Shown piece by piece: positions 1-11,838 of a stretch of 64,000 bases of DNA (within the stretch, counting starts at the first letter, position 1; every line of letters begins with the position of its first letter). Location: assembly GCF_907165205.1 (NCBI RefSeq), contig NC_058192.1, positions 6,758,001-6,822,000 of the forward strand, given 5' to 3'. The stretch is from Coccinella septempunctata (lineage: Eukaryota; Arthropoda; Insecta; Coleoptera; Coccinellidae). A program made the position numbers and the translations under genes. The notes beneath the pieces were generated by a model that saw only the letters and a program-made list of their open reading frames with translations, was not told the origin of the DNA and made no database searches.

Positions 1-23
1 AGGGTGGAAGCCTAGGCAACGCT

Positions 24-35
24 GATTATATAATC
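24..35. repeat. 12-bp perfect palindrome inside the monomer
   Basis: GATTATATAATC reads the same on both strands and recurs once per unit. Many units carry ATAACC instead of ATAATC, which breaks the last pair. The units starting 52305 and 54279 lose two bases here. It contains a TATATAA-like core, but I see no other promoter element, so no promoter is claimed. Confidence 0.85.
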
Positions 36-84
36 GGAAATCCCAATCGTATCAGACGAATATAACAGGAGATATCGCAGATTG

Positions 85-100
85 AAAAATTGCAATTTTT
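85..100. repeat. 16-bp perfect palindrome inside the monomer
   Basis: AAAAATTGCAATTTTT is a perfect dyad in most units. Units of the AATGGTATC subfamily carry GTAATTTTT, which breaks it at one base. A dyad of this kind could extrude as a short cruciform or bind a dimeric protein. Neither is shown by sequence alone. Confidence 0.9.
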
Positions 101-428
101 GAAAAATGCCATTTTCAAGATGAAAATCTAAACGAAGGGAGATAGGCTTTCGAAATTGCTCGCAATGGATGGAGCGTGTTCGAAAACCTATATTTCCATA
201 CCAAAATCTCAAATATCTGGCACTGTTTCGGAGAAAATAATTTCATTTGTTTTTCCACTTTTCATTTTCGAGTTGACTTCGAGCAGCTCTCTAGAGTGCA
301 ATTCTCTATCGAATCATCAACTGTTTGGTTTCCTAGAATCTTCAAAACAAATATTATGCGCTCCATATCCTAGAACAGTAGTAGAATATCCTGATTTTCA
401 GACAGAGTAGCAAAGAGATGATTTTAGT

Positions 429-441
429 GGGGTCTAACCCC
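429..441. repeat. GGGGT/ACCCC hairpin inside the monomer
   Basis: GGGGT, a three-base loop CTA and ACCCC form a 5-bp stem. In most units the G-run is six long and preceded by TTTTA, giving TTAGGGG facing CTAACCCC, a telomere-like look in inverted orientation. Units starting 8877 and 49836 have five Gs and the unit starting 19734 has seven. The units starting 36033, 38494 and 39967 have GGGGGGCTAACCCC, losing the T. Confidence 0.8.
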
Positions 442-1482
442 TTGCTCATTTTTGACCAAAAAAATCGAGATTTTCGAAATCGAGTTTTTGTGCTAGGGTG
501 GAAGCCTAGGCAACGCTGATTATATAATCGGAAATCCCAATCGTATCAGACGAATATAACAGGAGATATCGCAGATTGAAAAATTGCAATTTTTGAAAAA
601 TGCCATTTTCAAGATGAAAATCTAAACGAAGGGAGATAGGCTTTCGAAATTGCTCGCAATGGATGGAGCGTGTTCGAAAACCTATATTTCCATACCAAAA
701 TCTCAAATATCTGGCACTGTTTCGGAGAAAATAATTTCTTTTGTTTTTCCACTTTTCATTTTCGAGTTGACTTCGAACAGCTATCTAGAGTGCAATTCTC
801 TATTGAATCATCAACTGTTTGGTTTCCTAGAATCTTCAAAACAAATATTATGCGCTCCATATCCTAGAACAGTAGTAGAATATCCTGATTTTTAGACAGA
901 GTAGCAAAAAGGTGATTTTAGGGGGGTCTAACCCCTTGCTCATTTTTGAACAAAAAAATCGAGATTTTCGAAATCGAGTTTTTGTGCTAGGGTGGAAGCC
1001 TAGGCAACGCTGATTATATAATCGGAAATCCCAATCGTATCAGACGAATATAACAGGAGATATCGCAGATTGAAAAATTGCAATTTTTGAAAAATGCCAT
1101 TTTCAAAATGAAAATCTAAACGAAGCGAGATAGGCTTTCGAAATTGCTCGCAATGGATGGAGCGTGTTCGAAAACCTATATTTCCATACCAAAATCTCAA
1201 ATATCTGGCACTGTTTCGGAGAAAATAATTTCATTTGTTTTTCCACTTTTCATTTTCGAGTTGACTTCGAGCAGCTCTCTAGAGTGCAATTCTCTATCGA
1301 ATCATCAACTGTTTGGTTTCCTAGAATCTTCAAAACAAATATTATGCGCTCCATATCCTAGAACAGTAGTAGAATATCCTGATTTTTAGACAGAGTAGCA
1401 AAAAGGTGATTTTAGGGGGGTCTAACCCCTTGCTCATTTTTGACCAAAAAAATCGAGATTTTCGAAATCGAGTTTTTGTGCT

Positions 1483-2956
1483 AGGGTGGAAGCCTAGGCA
1501 ACGCTGATTATATAATCGGAAATCCCAATCGTATCAGACGAATATAACAGGAGATATCGCAGATTGAAAAATTGCAATTTTTGAAAAATTCCATTTTCAA
1601 GATGAAAATCTAAACGAAGGGAGATAGGCTTTCGAAATTGCTCGCAATGGATGGAGCGTGTTCGAAAACCTATATTTCCATACCAAAATCTCAAATATCT
1701 GGCACTGTTTCGGAGAAAATAATTTCTTTTGTTTTTCCACTTTTCATTTTCGAGTTGACTTCGAACAGCTATCTAGAGTGCAATTCTCTATTGAATCATC
1801 AACTGTTTGGTTTCCTAGAATCTTCAAAACAAATATTATGCGCTCCATATCCTAGAACAGTAGTAGAATATCCTGATTTTTAGACAGAGTAGCAAAAAGG
1901 TGATTTTAGGGGGGTCTAACCCCTTGCTCATTTTTGAACAAAAAAATCGAGATTTTCGAAATCGAGTTTTTGTGCCAGGGTGGAAGCCTAGGCAACGCTG
2001 ATTATATAATCGGAAATCCCAATCGTATCAGACGAATATAACAGGAGATATCGCAGATTGAAAAATTGCAATTTTTGAAAAATGCCATTTTCAAGATGAA
2101 AATCTGAACGAAGCGAGATAGGCTTTCGAAATTGCTCGCAATGGATGGAGCGTGTTCGAAAACCTATATTTCCATACCAAAATTTCAAATATCTGGCACT
2201 GTTTCGGAGAAAATAATTTCATTTGTTTTTCCACTTTTCATTTTCGAGTTGACTTCGAGCAGCTCTCTAGAGTGCAATTCTCTATCGAATCATCAACTGT
2301 TTGGTTTCCTAGAATCTTCAAAACAAATATTATGCGCTCCATATCCTAGAACAGTAGTAGAATATCCTGATTTTTAGACAGAGTAGCAAAAAGGTGATTT
2401 TAGGGGGGTCTAACCCCTTGCTCATTTTTGACCAAAAAAATCGAGATTTTCGAAATCGAGTTTTTGTGCTAGGGTGGAAGCCTAGGCAACGCTGATTATA
2501 TAATCGGAAATCCCAATCGTATCAGACGAATATAACAGGAGATATCGCAGATTGAAAAATTGCAATTTTTGAAAAATTCCATTTTAAAGATGAAAATCTA
2601 AACGAAGGGAGATAGGCTTTCGAAATTGCTCGCAATGGATGGAGCGTGTTCGAAAACCTATATTTCCATACCAAAATCTCAAATATCTGGCACTGTTTCG
2701 GAGAAAATAATTTCTTTTGTTTTTCCACTTTTCATTTTCGAGTTGACTTCGAACAGCTCTCTAGAATGCAATTCTCTATTGAATCATCAACTGTTTGGTT
2801 TCTTCAAAACAAATATTATGCGCTCCATATCCTAGAACAGTAGTAGAATGTCCTGATTTTTAGACAGAGTAGCAAAAAGGTGATTTTAGGGGGGTCTAAC
2901 CCCTTGCTCATTTTTGACCAGAAAAATCGAGATTTTCGAAATCGAGTTTTTGTGCT
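1483..2956 (+). repeat. Three-unit block repeated at 18746-20220
   Basis: Units starting 1483, 1977 and 2471 match units starting 18746, 19240 and 19734 at a constant offset of 17263. Shared rare marks include GTGCCAGGG at the end of the first unit, AATCTGAACG with CAAAATTTC in the second, and the 8-bp deletion with GACCAGAAAA in the third. Confidence 0.85.
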
Positions 2957-3450
2957 AGGGTGGAAGATTAGGCAACGCTGATTATATAACCGGAAATCCC
3001 AATTGTATCAGACGAATATAACAGGAGATATCGCAGATTGAAAAATTGCAATTTTTGAAAAATGCCATTTTCAAGATGAAAATCTAAACGAAAGGAGATA
3101 GGCTTTCGAAATTGCTCGCAATGGATGGAGCGTGTTCGAAAACCTATATTTCCATACCAAAATCTCAAATATCTGGCACTGTTTCGGAGAAAATAATTTC
3201 TTTTGTTTTTCCACTTTTCATTTTCGAGTTGACTTCGAACAGCTATCTAGAGTGCAATTCTCTGTTGAATCATCAACTGTTTGGTTTCCTAGAATCTTCA
3301 AAACAAATATTATGCGCTCCATAACCTAGAACAGTAGTAGAATATCCTGATTTTTAGACGGAGTAGCAAAAAGGTGATTTTAGGGGGGTCTAACCCCTTG
3401 CTCATTTTTGAACAAAAAAATCGAGATTTTCGAAATCGAGTTTTTGTGCT

Positions 3451-4438
3451 AGGGTGGAAGCCTAGGCAACGCTGATTATATAATCGGAAATCCCAATCGT
3501 ATCAGACGAATATAACAGGAGATATCGCAGATTGAAAAATTGCAATTTTTGAAAAATGCCATTTTCAAGATGAAAATCTAAACGAAGGGAGATAGGCTTT
3601 CGAAATTGCTCGCAATGGATGGAGCGTGTTCGAAAACCTATATTTCCATACCAAAATCTCAAATATCTGGCACTGTTTCGGAGAAAATAATTTCTTTTGT
3701 TTTTCCACTTTTCATTTTCGAGTTGACTTCGAACAGCTATCTAGAGTGCAATTCTCTATTGAATCATCAACTGTTTGGTTTCCTAGAATCTTCAAAACAA
3801 ATATTATGCGCTCCATATCTTAGAACAGTAGTAGAATGTCCTGATTTTTAGACAGAGTAGCAAAAAGGTGATTTTAGGGGGGTCTAACCCCTTGCTCATT
3901 TTTGACCAAAAAAATCGAGATTTTCGAAATCGAGTTTTTGTGCTAGGGTGGAAGCCTAGGCAACGCTGATTATATAACCGGAAATCCCAATTGTATCAGA
4001 CGAATATAACAGGAGATATAGCAGATTGAAAAATTGCAATTTTTGAAAAATGCCATTTTCAAGATGAAAATCTAAACGAAAGTAGATAGGCTTTCGAAAT
4101 TGCTCGCAATGGATGGAGCGTGTTCGAAAACCTATATTTCCATACCAAAATCTCAAATATCTGGCACTGTTTCGGAGAAAATAATTTCTTTTGTTTTTCC
4201 ACTTTTCATTTTCGAGTTGACTTCGAACAGCTATCTAGAGTGCAATTCTCTATTGAATCATCAACTGTTTGGTTTCCTAGAATCTTCAAAACAAATATTA
4301 TGCGCTCCATATCCTAGAACAGTAGTAGAATATCCTGATTTTTAGACAGAGTAGCAAAAAGGTGATTTTAGGGGGGTCTAACCCCTTGCTCATTTTTGAA
4401 CAAAAAAATCGAGATTTTCGAAATCGAGTTTTTGTGCT
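3451..4438 (+). repeat. Two-unit block repeated at 21209-22196
   Basis: The first unit carries CATATCTTAGAAC instead of CATATCCTAGAAC, and the second carries GAAAGTAGATAGG. The same two rare changes occur in the same order in the units starting 21209 and 21703. The first change also occurs in the unit starting 43910. Confidence 0.8.
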
Positions 4439-4932
4439 AGGGTGGAAGCCTAGGCAACGCTGATTATATAATCGGAAATCCCAATGGTATCAGACGAATA
4501 TAACAGGAGATATCGCAGATTGAAAAATTGTAATTTTTGAAAAATGCCATTTTCAAGATGAAAATCTAAACGAAAGGAGATAGGCTTTCGAAATTGCTCG
4601 CAATGGATGGAGCGTGTTCGAAAACCTATATTTCCATACCAAAATCTCAAATATCTGGCACTGTTTCGGAGAAAATAATTTCATTTGTTTTTCCACTTTT
4701 CATTTTCGAGTTGAATTCGAGCAGCTCTCTAGAGTGCAATTCTCTATTGAATCATCAACTGTTTGGTTTCCTAGAATCTTCAAAACAAATATTATGCGCT
4801 CCATATCCTAGAACAGTAGTAGAATATCCTGATTTTTAGACAGAGTAGCAAAAAGGTGATTTTAGGGGGGTCTAACCCCTTGCTCATTTTTGAACAAAAA
4901 AATCGAGATTTTCGAAATCGAGTTTTTGTGCT

Positions 4933-7888
4933 AGGGTGGAAGCCTAGGCAACGCTGATTATATAATCGGAAATCCCAATCGTATCAGACGAATATAACAG
5001 GAGATATCGCAGATTGAAAAATTGCAATTTTTGAAAAATGCCATTTTCAAGATGAAAATCTAAACGAAGCGAAATGGGCTTTCGAAATTGCTCGCAATGG
5101 ATGGAGCGTGTTCGAAAACCTATATTTCCATACCAAAATCTCAAATATCTGGCACTGTTTCGGAGAAAATAATTTCATTTGTTTTTCCACTTTTCATTTT
5201 CGAGTTGACTTCGAGCAGCTCTCTAGAGTGCAATTCTCTATCGAATCATCAACTATTTGGTTTCCTAGAATCTTCAAAACAAATATTATGCGCTCCATAT
5301 CCTAGAACAGTAGTAGAATATCCTGATTTTCAGACAGAGTAGCAAAAAGATGATTTTAGGGGGGTCTAACCCCTTGCTCATTTTTGACCAAAAAAATCGA
5401 GATTTTCGAAATCGAGTTTTTGTGCTAGGGTTGAAGCCTAGGCAACGCTGATTATATAATCGGAAATCCCAATCGTATCAGACGAATATAACAGGAGATA
5501 TCGCAGATTGAAAAATTGCAATTTTTGAAAAATGCCATTTTCAAGATGAGAATCTAAACGAAGGGAGATAGGCTTTCGAAATTGCTCGCAATGGATGGAG
5601 CGTGTTCGAAAACCTATATTTCCATACCAAAATCTCAAATATCTGGCACTGTTTCGGAGAAAATAATTTCTTTTGTTTTTCCACTTTTCATTTTCGAGTT
5701 GACTTCGAACAGCTATCTAGAGTGCAATTCTCTATTGAATCATCAACTGTTTGGTTTCCTAGAATCTTCAAAACAAATATTATGCGCTCCATATCCTAGA
5801 ACAGTAGTAGAATATCCTGATTTTTAGACAGAGTAGCAAAAAGGTGATTTTAGGGGGGTCTAACCCCTTGCTCATTTTTGAACCAAAAAATCGAGATTTT
5901 CGAAATCGAGTTTTTGTGCTAGGGTGGAAGCCTAGGCAACGCCGATTATATAATCGGAAATCCCAATCGTATCAGACGAATATAACAGGAGATATCGCAG
6001 ATTGAAAAATTGCAATTTTTGAAAAATGCCATTTTCAAGATGAAAATCTAAACGAAGCGAGATAGGCTTTCGAAATTGCTCGCAATGGATGGAGCGTGTT
6101 CGAAAACCTATATTTCCATACCAAAATCTCAAATATCTGGCACTGTTTCGGAGAAAATAATTTCTTTTGTTTTTCCACTTTTCATTTTCGAGTTGACTTC
6201 GAGCAGCTCTCTAGAGTGCAATTCTCTATCGAATCATCAACTGTTTGGTTTCCTAGAATCTTCAAAACAAATATTATGCGCTCCATATCCTAGAACAGTA
6301 GTAGAATATCCTGATTTTTAGACAGAGTAGCAAAAAGGTGATTTTAGGGGGGTCTAACCCCTTGCTCATTTTTGACCAAAAAAATCGAGATTTTCGAAAT
6401 CGAGTTTTTGTGCTAGGGTGGAAGCCTAGGCAACGCTGATTATATAATCGGAAATCCCAATCGTATCAGACGAATATAACAGGAGATATCGCAGATTGAA
6501 AAATTGCAATTTTTGAAAAATTCCATTTTCAAGATGAAAATCTAAACGAAGGGAGATAGGCTTTCGAAATTGCTCGCAATGGATGGAGCGTGTTCGAAAA
6601 CCTATATTTCCATACCAAAATCTCAAATATCTGGCACTGTTTCGGAGAAAATAATTTCTTTTGTTTTTCCACTTTTCATTTTCGAGTTGACTTCGAACAG
6701 CTATCTAGAGTGCAATTCTCTATTGAATCATCATCTGTTTGGTTTCCTAGAATCTTCAAAACAAATATTATGCGCTCCATATCCTAGAACAGTAGTAGAA
6801 TATCCTGATTTTTAGACAGAGTAGCAAAAAGGTGATTTTAGGGGGGTCTAACCCCTTGCTCATTTTTGAACAAAAAAATCGAGATTTTCGAAATCGAGTT
6901 TTTGTGCTAGGGTGGAAGCCTAGGCAACGCTGATTATATAATCGGAAATCCCAATCGTATCAGACGAATATAACAGGAGATATCGCAGATTGAAAAATTG
7001 CAATTTTTGAAAAATGCCATTTTCAAGATGAAAATCTAAACGAAGCGAGATAGGCTTTCGAAATTGCTCGCAATGGATGGAGCGTGTTCGAAAACCTATA
7101 TTTCCATACCAAAATTTCAAATATCTGGCACTGTTTCGGAGAAAATAATTTCATTTGTTTTTCCACTTTTCATTTTCGAGTTGACTTCGAACAGCTATCT
7201 AGAGTGCAATTCTCTATTGAATCATCATCTGTTTGGTTTCCTAGAATCTTCAAAACAAATATTATGCGCTCCATATCCTAGAACAGTAGTAGAATATCCT
7301 GATTTTTAGACAGAGTAGCAAAAAGGTGATTTTAGGGGGGTCTAACCCCTTGCTCATTTTTGAACAAAAAAATCGAGATTTTCGAAATCGAGTTTTTGTG
7401 CTAGGGTGGAAGCCTAGTCAACGCTGATTATATAATCGGAAATCCCAATCGTATCAGACGAATATAACAGGAAATATCGCAGATTGAAAAATTGCAATTT
7501 TTGAAAAATGCCATTTTCAAGAAGAAAATCTAAACGAAGCGAGATAGGCTTTCGAAATTGCTCGCAATGGATGGAGCGTGTTCGAAAACCTATATTTCCA
7601 TACCAAAATCTCAAATATCTGGCACTGTTTCGGAGAAAATAATTTCATTTGTTTTTCCACTTTTCATTTTCGAGTTGACTTCGAACAGCTCTCTAGAATG
7701 CAATTCTCTATTGAATCATCAACTGTTTGGTTTCTTCAAAACAAATATTATGCGCTCCATATCCTAGAACAGTAGTAGAATGTCCTGATTTTTAGACAGA
7801 GTAGCAAAAAGGTGATTTTAGGGGGGTCTAACCCCTTGCTCATTTTTGACCAGAAAAATCGAGATTTTCGAAATCGAGTTTTTGTGCT
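4933..7888 (+). repeat. Six-unit block repeated at 33563-36517
   Basis: The order of rare marks is GCGAAATGGGC with ACTATTTGG, then AGATGAGAATC, then a plain unit, then CATCATCTG, then another unit, then the 8-bp deletion unit. The same order recurs at a constant offset of 28630. The fifth unit differs between the two blocks, so the match is mosaic rather than a clean copy. Confidence 0.8.
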
Positions 7889-9863
7889 AGGGTGGAAGCC
7901 TAGGCAACGCTGATTATATAACCGGAAATCCCAATTGTATCAGACGAATATAACAGGAAATATCGCAGATTGAAAAATTGCAATTTTTGAAAAATGCCAT
8001 TTTCAAGATGAAAATCTAAACGAAGCGAGATAGGCTTTCGAAATTGCTCGCAATGGATGGAGCGTGTTCGAAAACCTATATTTCCATACCAAAATCTCAA
8101 ATATCTGGCACTGTTTCGGAGAAAATAATTTCATTTGTTTTTCCACTTTTCATTTTCGAGTTGACTTCGAGCAGCTCTCTAGAGTGCAATTCTCTATTGA
8201 ATCATCAACTGTTTGGTTTCCTAGAATCTTCAAAACAAATATTATGCGCTCCATATCCTAGAACAGTAGTAGAATGTCCTGATTTTTAGACAGAGTAGCA
8301 AAAAGGTGATTTTAGGGGGGTCTAACCCCTTGCTCATTTTTGACCAAAAAAATCGAGATTTTCGAAATCGAGTTTTTGTGCTAGGGTGGAAGCCTAGGCA
8401 ACGCTGATTATATAACCGGAAATCCCAATTGTATCAGACGAATATAACAGGAGATATCGCAGATTGAAAAATTGCAATTTTTGAAAAATGCCATTTTCAA
8501 GATGAAAATCTAAACGAAAGGTGATAGGCTTTCGAAATTGCTCGCAATGGATGGAGCGTGTTCGAAAACCTATATTTCCATACCAAAATCTCAAATATCT
8601 GGCACTGTTTCGGAGAAAATAATTTCTTTTGTTTTTCCACTTTTCATTTTCGAGTTGACTTCGAACAGCTATCTAGAGTGCAATCCTCTATTGAATCATC
8701 AACTGTTTGGTTTCCTAGAATCTTCAAAACAAATTTTATGCGCTCCATATCCTAGAACAGTAGTAGAATATCCTGATTTTTAGACAGAGTAGCAAAAAGG
8801 TGATTTTAGGGGGGTCTAACCCCTTGCTCATTTTTGACCAAAAAAATCGAGATTTTCGAAATCGAGTTTTTGTGCTAGGGTCGAAGCCTAGGCAACGCTG
8901 ATTATATAACCGGAAATCCCAATGGTATCAGACGAATATAACAGGAGATATAGCAGATTGAAAAATTGCAATTTTTGAAAAATGCCATTTTCAAGATGAA
9001 AATCTAAACGAAAGGAGATAGGCTTTCGAAATTGCTCGCAATGAATGGAGCGTGTTCGAAAACCTATATTTCCATACCAAAATCTCAAATATCTGGTACT
9101 GTTTCGGAGAAAATAATTTCTTTTGTTTTTCCACTTTTCATTTTCGAGTTGACTTCGAACAGCTATCTAGAGTGCAATTCTCTATTGAATCATCAACTGT
9201 TTGGTTTCCTAGAATCTTCAAAACAAATATTATGCGCTCCATATCCTAGAACAGTAGTAGAATATCCTGATTTTTAGACAGAGTAGCAAAAAGGTGATTT
9301 TAGGGGGTCTAACCCCTTGCTCATTTTTGACCAAAAAAATCGAGATTTTCGAAATCGAGTTTTTGTGCTAGGGTGGAAGCCTAGGCAACGCTGATTATAT
9401 AACCGGAAATCCCAATGGTATCAGACGAATATAACAGGAGATATCGCAGATTGAAAAATTGTAATTTTTGAAAAATGCCATTTTCAAGATGAAAATCTAA
9501 ACGAAAGGAGATAGGCTTTCGAAATTGCTCGCAATGGATGGAGCGTGTTCGAAAACCTATATTTCCATACCAAAATCTCAAATATCTGGCACTGTTTCGG
9601 AGAAAATAATTTCTTTTGTTTTTCCACTTTTCATTTTCGAGTTGACTTCGAACAGCTATCTAGAGTGCAATTCTCTATTGAATCATCAACTGTTTGGTTT
9701 CCTAGAATCTTCAAAACAAATATTATGCGCTCCATATCCTAGAACAGTAGTAGAATATCCTGATTTTTAGACAGAGTAGCAAAAAGGTGATTTTAGGGGG
9801 GTCTAACCCCTTGCTCATTTTTGACCAAAAAAATCGAGATTTTCGAAATCGAGTTTTTGTGCT

Positions 9864-10850
9864 AGGGTGGAAGCCTAGGCAACGCTGATTATATAACCGG
9901 AAATCCCTATGGTATCAGACGAATATAACAGGAGATATAGCAGATTGAAAAATTGCAATTTTTGAAAAATGCCATTTTCAAGATGAAAATCTAAACGAAA
10001 GGAGATAGGCTTTCGAAATTGCTAGCAATGAATGGAGCGTGTTCGAAAACCTATATTTCCATACCAAAATCTCAAATATCTGGTACTGTTTCGGAGAAAA
10101 TAATTTCTTTTGTTTTTCCACTTTTCATTTTCGAGTTGACTTCGAACAGCTATCTAGAGTGCAATTCTCTATTGAATCATCAACTGTTTGGTTTCCTAGA
10201 ATCTTCAAAACAAATATTATGCGCTCCATATCCTAGAACAGTAGTAGAATATCCTGATTTTTAGACAGAGTAGCAAAAAGGTGATTTTAGGGGGGCCTAA
10301 CCCCTTGCTCATTTTTGACCAAAAAAATCGAGATTTTCGAAATCGAGTTTTTGTGCTAGGGTGGAAGCCTAGGCAACGCTGATTATATAATCGGAAATCC
10401 CAATCGAATCAGACGAATATAACAGGAGATATCGCAGATTGAAAAATTGCAATTTTTGAAAAATGCCATTTTCAAGATGAAAATCTAAACGAAGGGAGAT
10501 AGGCTTTCGAAATTGCTCGCAATGGATGGAGCGTGTTCGAAAACCTATATTTCCATACCAAAATCTCAAATATCTGGCACTGTTTCGGAGAAAATAATTT
10601 CTTTTGTTTTTCCACTTTTCATTTTCGAGTTGACTTCGAACAGCTATCTAGAGTGCAATTCTCTATTGAATCATCAACTGTTTGGTTTCCTAGAATCTTC
10701 AAAACAAATATTATGCGCTCCATATCCTAGAACAGTAGTAGAATGTCCTGATTTTTAGACAGAGTAGCAAAAAGTGATTTTAGGGGGGTCTAACCCCTTG
10801 CTCATTTTTGACCAAAAAAATCGAGATTTTCGAAATCGAGTTTTTGTGCT
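9864..10850 (+). repeat. Two-unit block repeated at 43416-44402
   Basis: The first unit has CAATGAATGG in place of CAATGGATGG. The second has AATCGAATCAGACG and a one-base loss giving AAAAAGTGATT, and is followed by a unit that begins AGGGAGGAAG. All marks recur in the same order at 43416-44402. In the left block the first unit also has a private GCTAGCAATG change. Confidence 0.8.
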
Positions 10851-11838
10851 AGGGAGGAAGCCTAGGCAACGCTGATTATATAACCGGAAATCCCAATTGT
10901 ATCAGACGAATATAACAGGAGATATAGCAGATTGAAAAATTGCAATTTTTGAAAAATGCCATTTTCAAGATTAAAATCTAAACGAAAGGAGATAGGCTTT
11001 TGAAATTGCTCGCAATGGATGGAGCGTGTTCGAAAACCTATATTTCCATACCAAAATCTCAAATATCTGGCACTGTTTCGGAGAAAATAATTTCTTTTCT
11101 TTTTCCACTTTTCATTTTCGAGTTGACTTCGAACAGCTATCTAGAGTGCAATTCTCTATTGAATCATCAACTGTTTGGTTTCCTAGAATCTTCAAAACAA
11201 ATATTATGCGCTCCATATCCTAGAACAGTAGTAGAATATCCTGATTTTTAGACAGAGTAGCAAAAAGGTGATTTTAGGGGGGCCTAACCCCTTGCTCATT
11301 TTTGACCAAAAAAATCGAGATTTTCGAAATCGAGTTTTTGTGCTAGGGTGGAAGCCTAGGCAACGCTGATTATATAATCGGAAATCCCAATCGTATCAGA
11401 CGAATATAACAGGAGATATCGCAGATTGAAAAATTGCAATTTTTGAAAAATGCCATTTTCAAGATGAAAATCTAAACGAAGGGAGATAGGCTTTCGAAAT
11501 TGCTCGCAATGAATGGAGCTTGTTCGAAAACCTATATTTCCATACCAAAATCTCAAATATCTGGCACTGTTTCGGAGAAAATAATTTCTTTTGTTTTTCC
11601 ACTTTTCATTTTCGAGTTGACTTCGAACAGCTCTCTAGAGTGCAATTCTCTATTGAATCATCAACTGTTTGGTTTCCTAGAATCTTCAAAACAAATATTA
11701 TGCGCTCCATATCCTAGAACATTAGTAGAATGTCCTGATTTTTAGACAGAGTAGCAAAAAGGTGATTTTAGGGGGGTCTAACCCCTTGCTCATTTTTGAC
11801 CAAAAAAATCGAGATTTTCGAAATCGAGTTTTTGTGCT
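10851..11838 (+). repeat. Two-unit block repeated at 37506-38493
   Basis: The first unit begins AGGGAGGAAG and carries AAGATTAAAATC, GGCTTTTGAAATT and TTTCTTTTCTTTTTCC. The second carries AACATTAGTAG. All four private changes recur together 26655 bp to the right. The block is followed in both places by a unit with CCGGATATCCC. Confidence 0.85.

Larger units (their letters stand above)
1..494 (+). repeat. Reference satellite monomer (unit 1) and its internal map
   Basis: This is a representative unit, roughly 36-37% GC. It contains GCCTAGGC at 10-17, a 12-bp AT palindrome at 24-35 and a 16-bp palindrome at 85-100. TTCGAA occurs at 149-154, 179-184 and 473-478, with a fourth copy near 276 in most other units. 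CTCTAGAG lies at 289-296 and a G-run/C-run hairpin at 429-441. The unit ends in an A/T-tract stretch with ATCGAG repeated either side of a TTCGAA core. Main variable sites are ATAATCGG/ATAACCGG, AATCGTATC/AATTGTATC/AATGGTATC, GAAGGGAG/GAAGCGAG/GAAAGGAG, TTTCATTTG/TTTCTTTTG, GAGCAGCTCT/GAACAGCTAT, GAATATCC/GAATGTCC and TGACCAAA/TGAACAAA. TCTAGA and CCTAGG are kept in almost every unit, so XbaI or AvrII should give a 494-bp ladder. Confidence 0.95.

Noticed and set aside
22..60. Hammerhead ribozyme, as found in some satellites
   Set aside because: CTGATTA ... GGAAA superficially resembles the core, but the conserved CTGANGA is not met and no matching stems I and III with a cleavage triplet are visible.
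12..212. Reverse 66 codon open frame in nearly every unit
   Set aside because: Same reason: it is a product of repeat identity, with no recognisable protein features and no consistent transcription signals.
156..410. Forward 81-84 codon and 65 codon open frames repeated in nearly every unit
   Set aside because: They recur only because the units are near-identical. They overlap each other in different frames, are broken by the 8-bp deletion and the 4-bp insertion, and show no domain, signal or codon pattern of a real protein.
1..494. CENP-B box
   Set aside because: I found no match to the TTCG....A..CGGG core on either strand of the unit. Centromere function is therefore not claimed.
920..937. 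Interstitial telomere repeat
   Set aside because: Only one TTAGGGG/CTAACCCC pair occurs per unit, with no tandem TTAGG or TTAGGG run.
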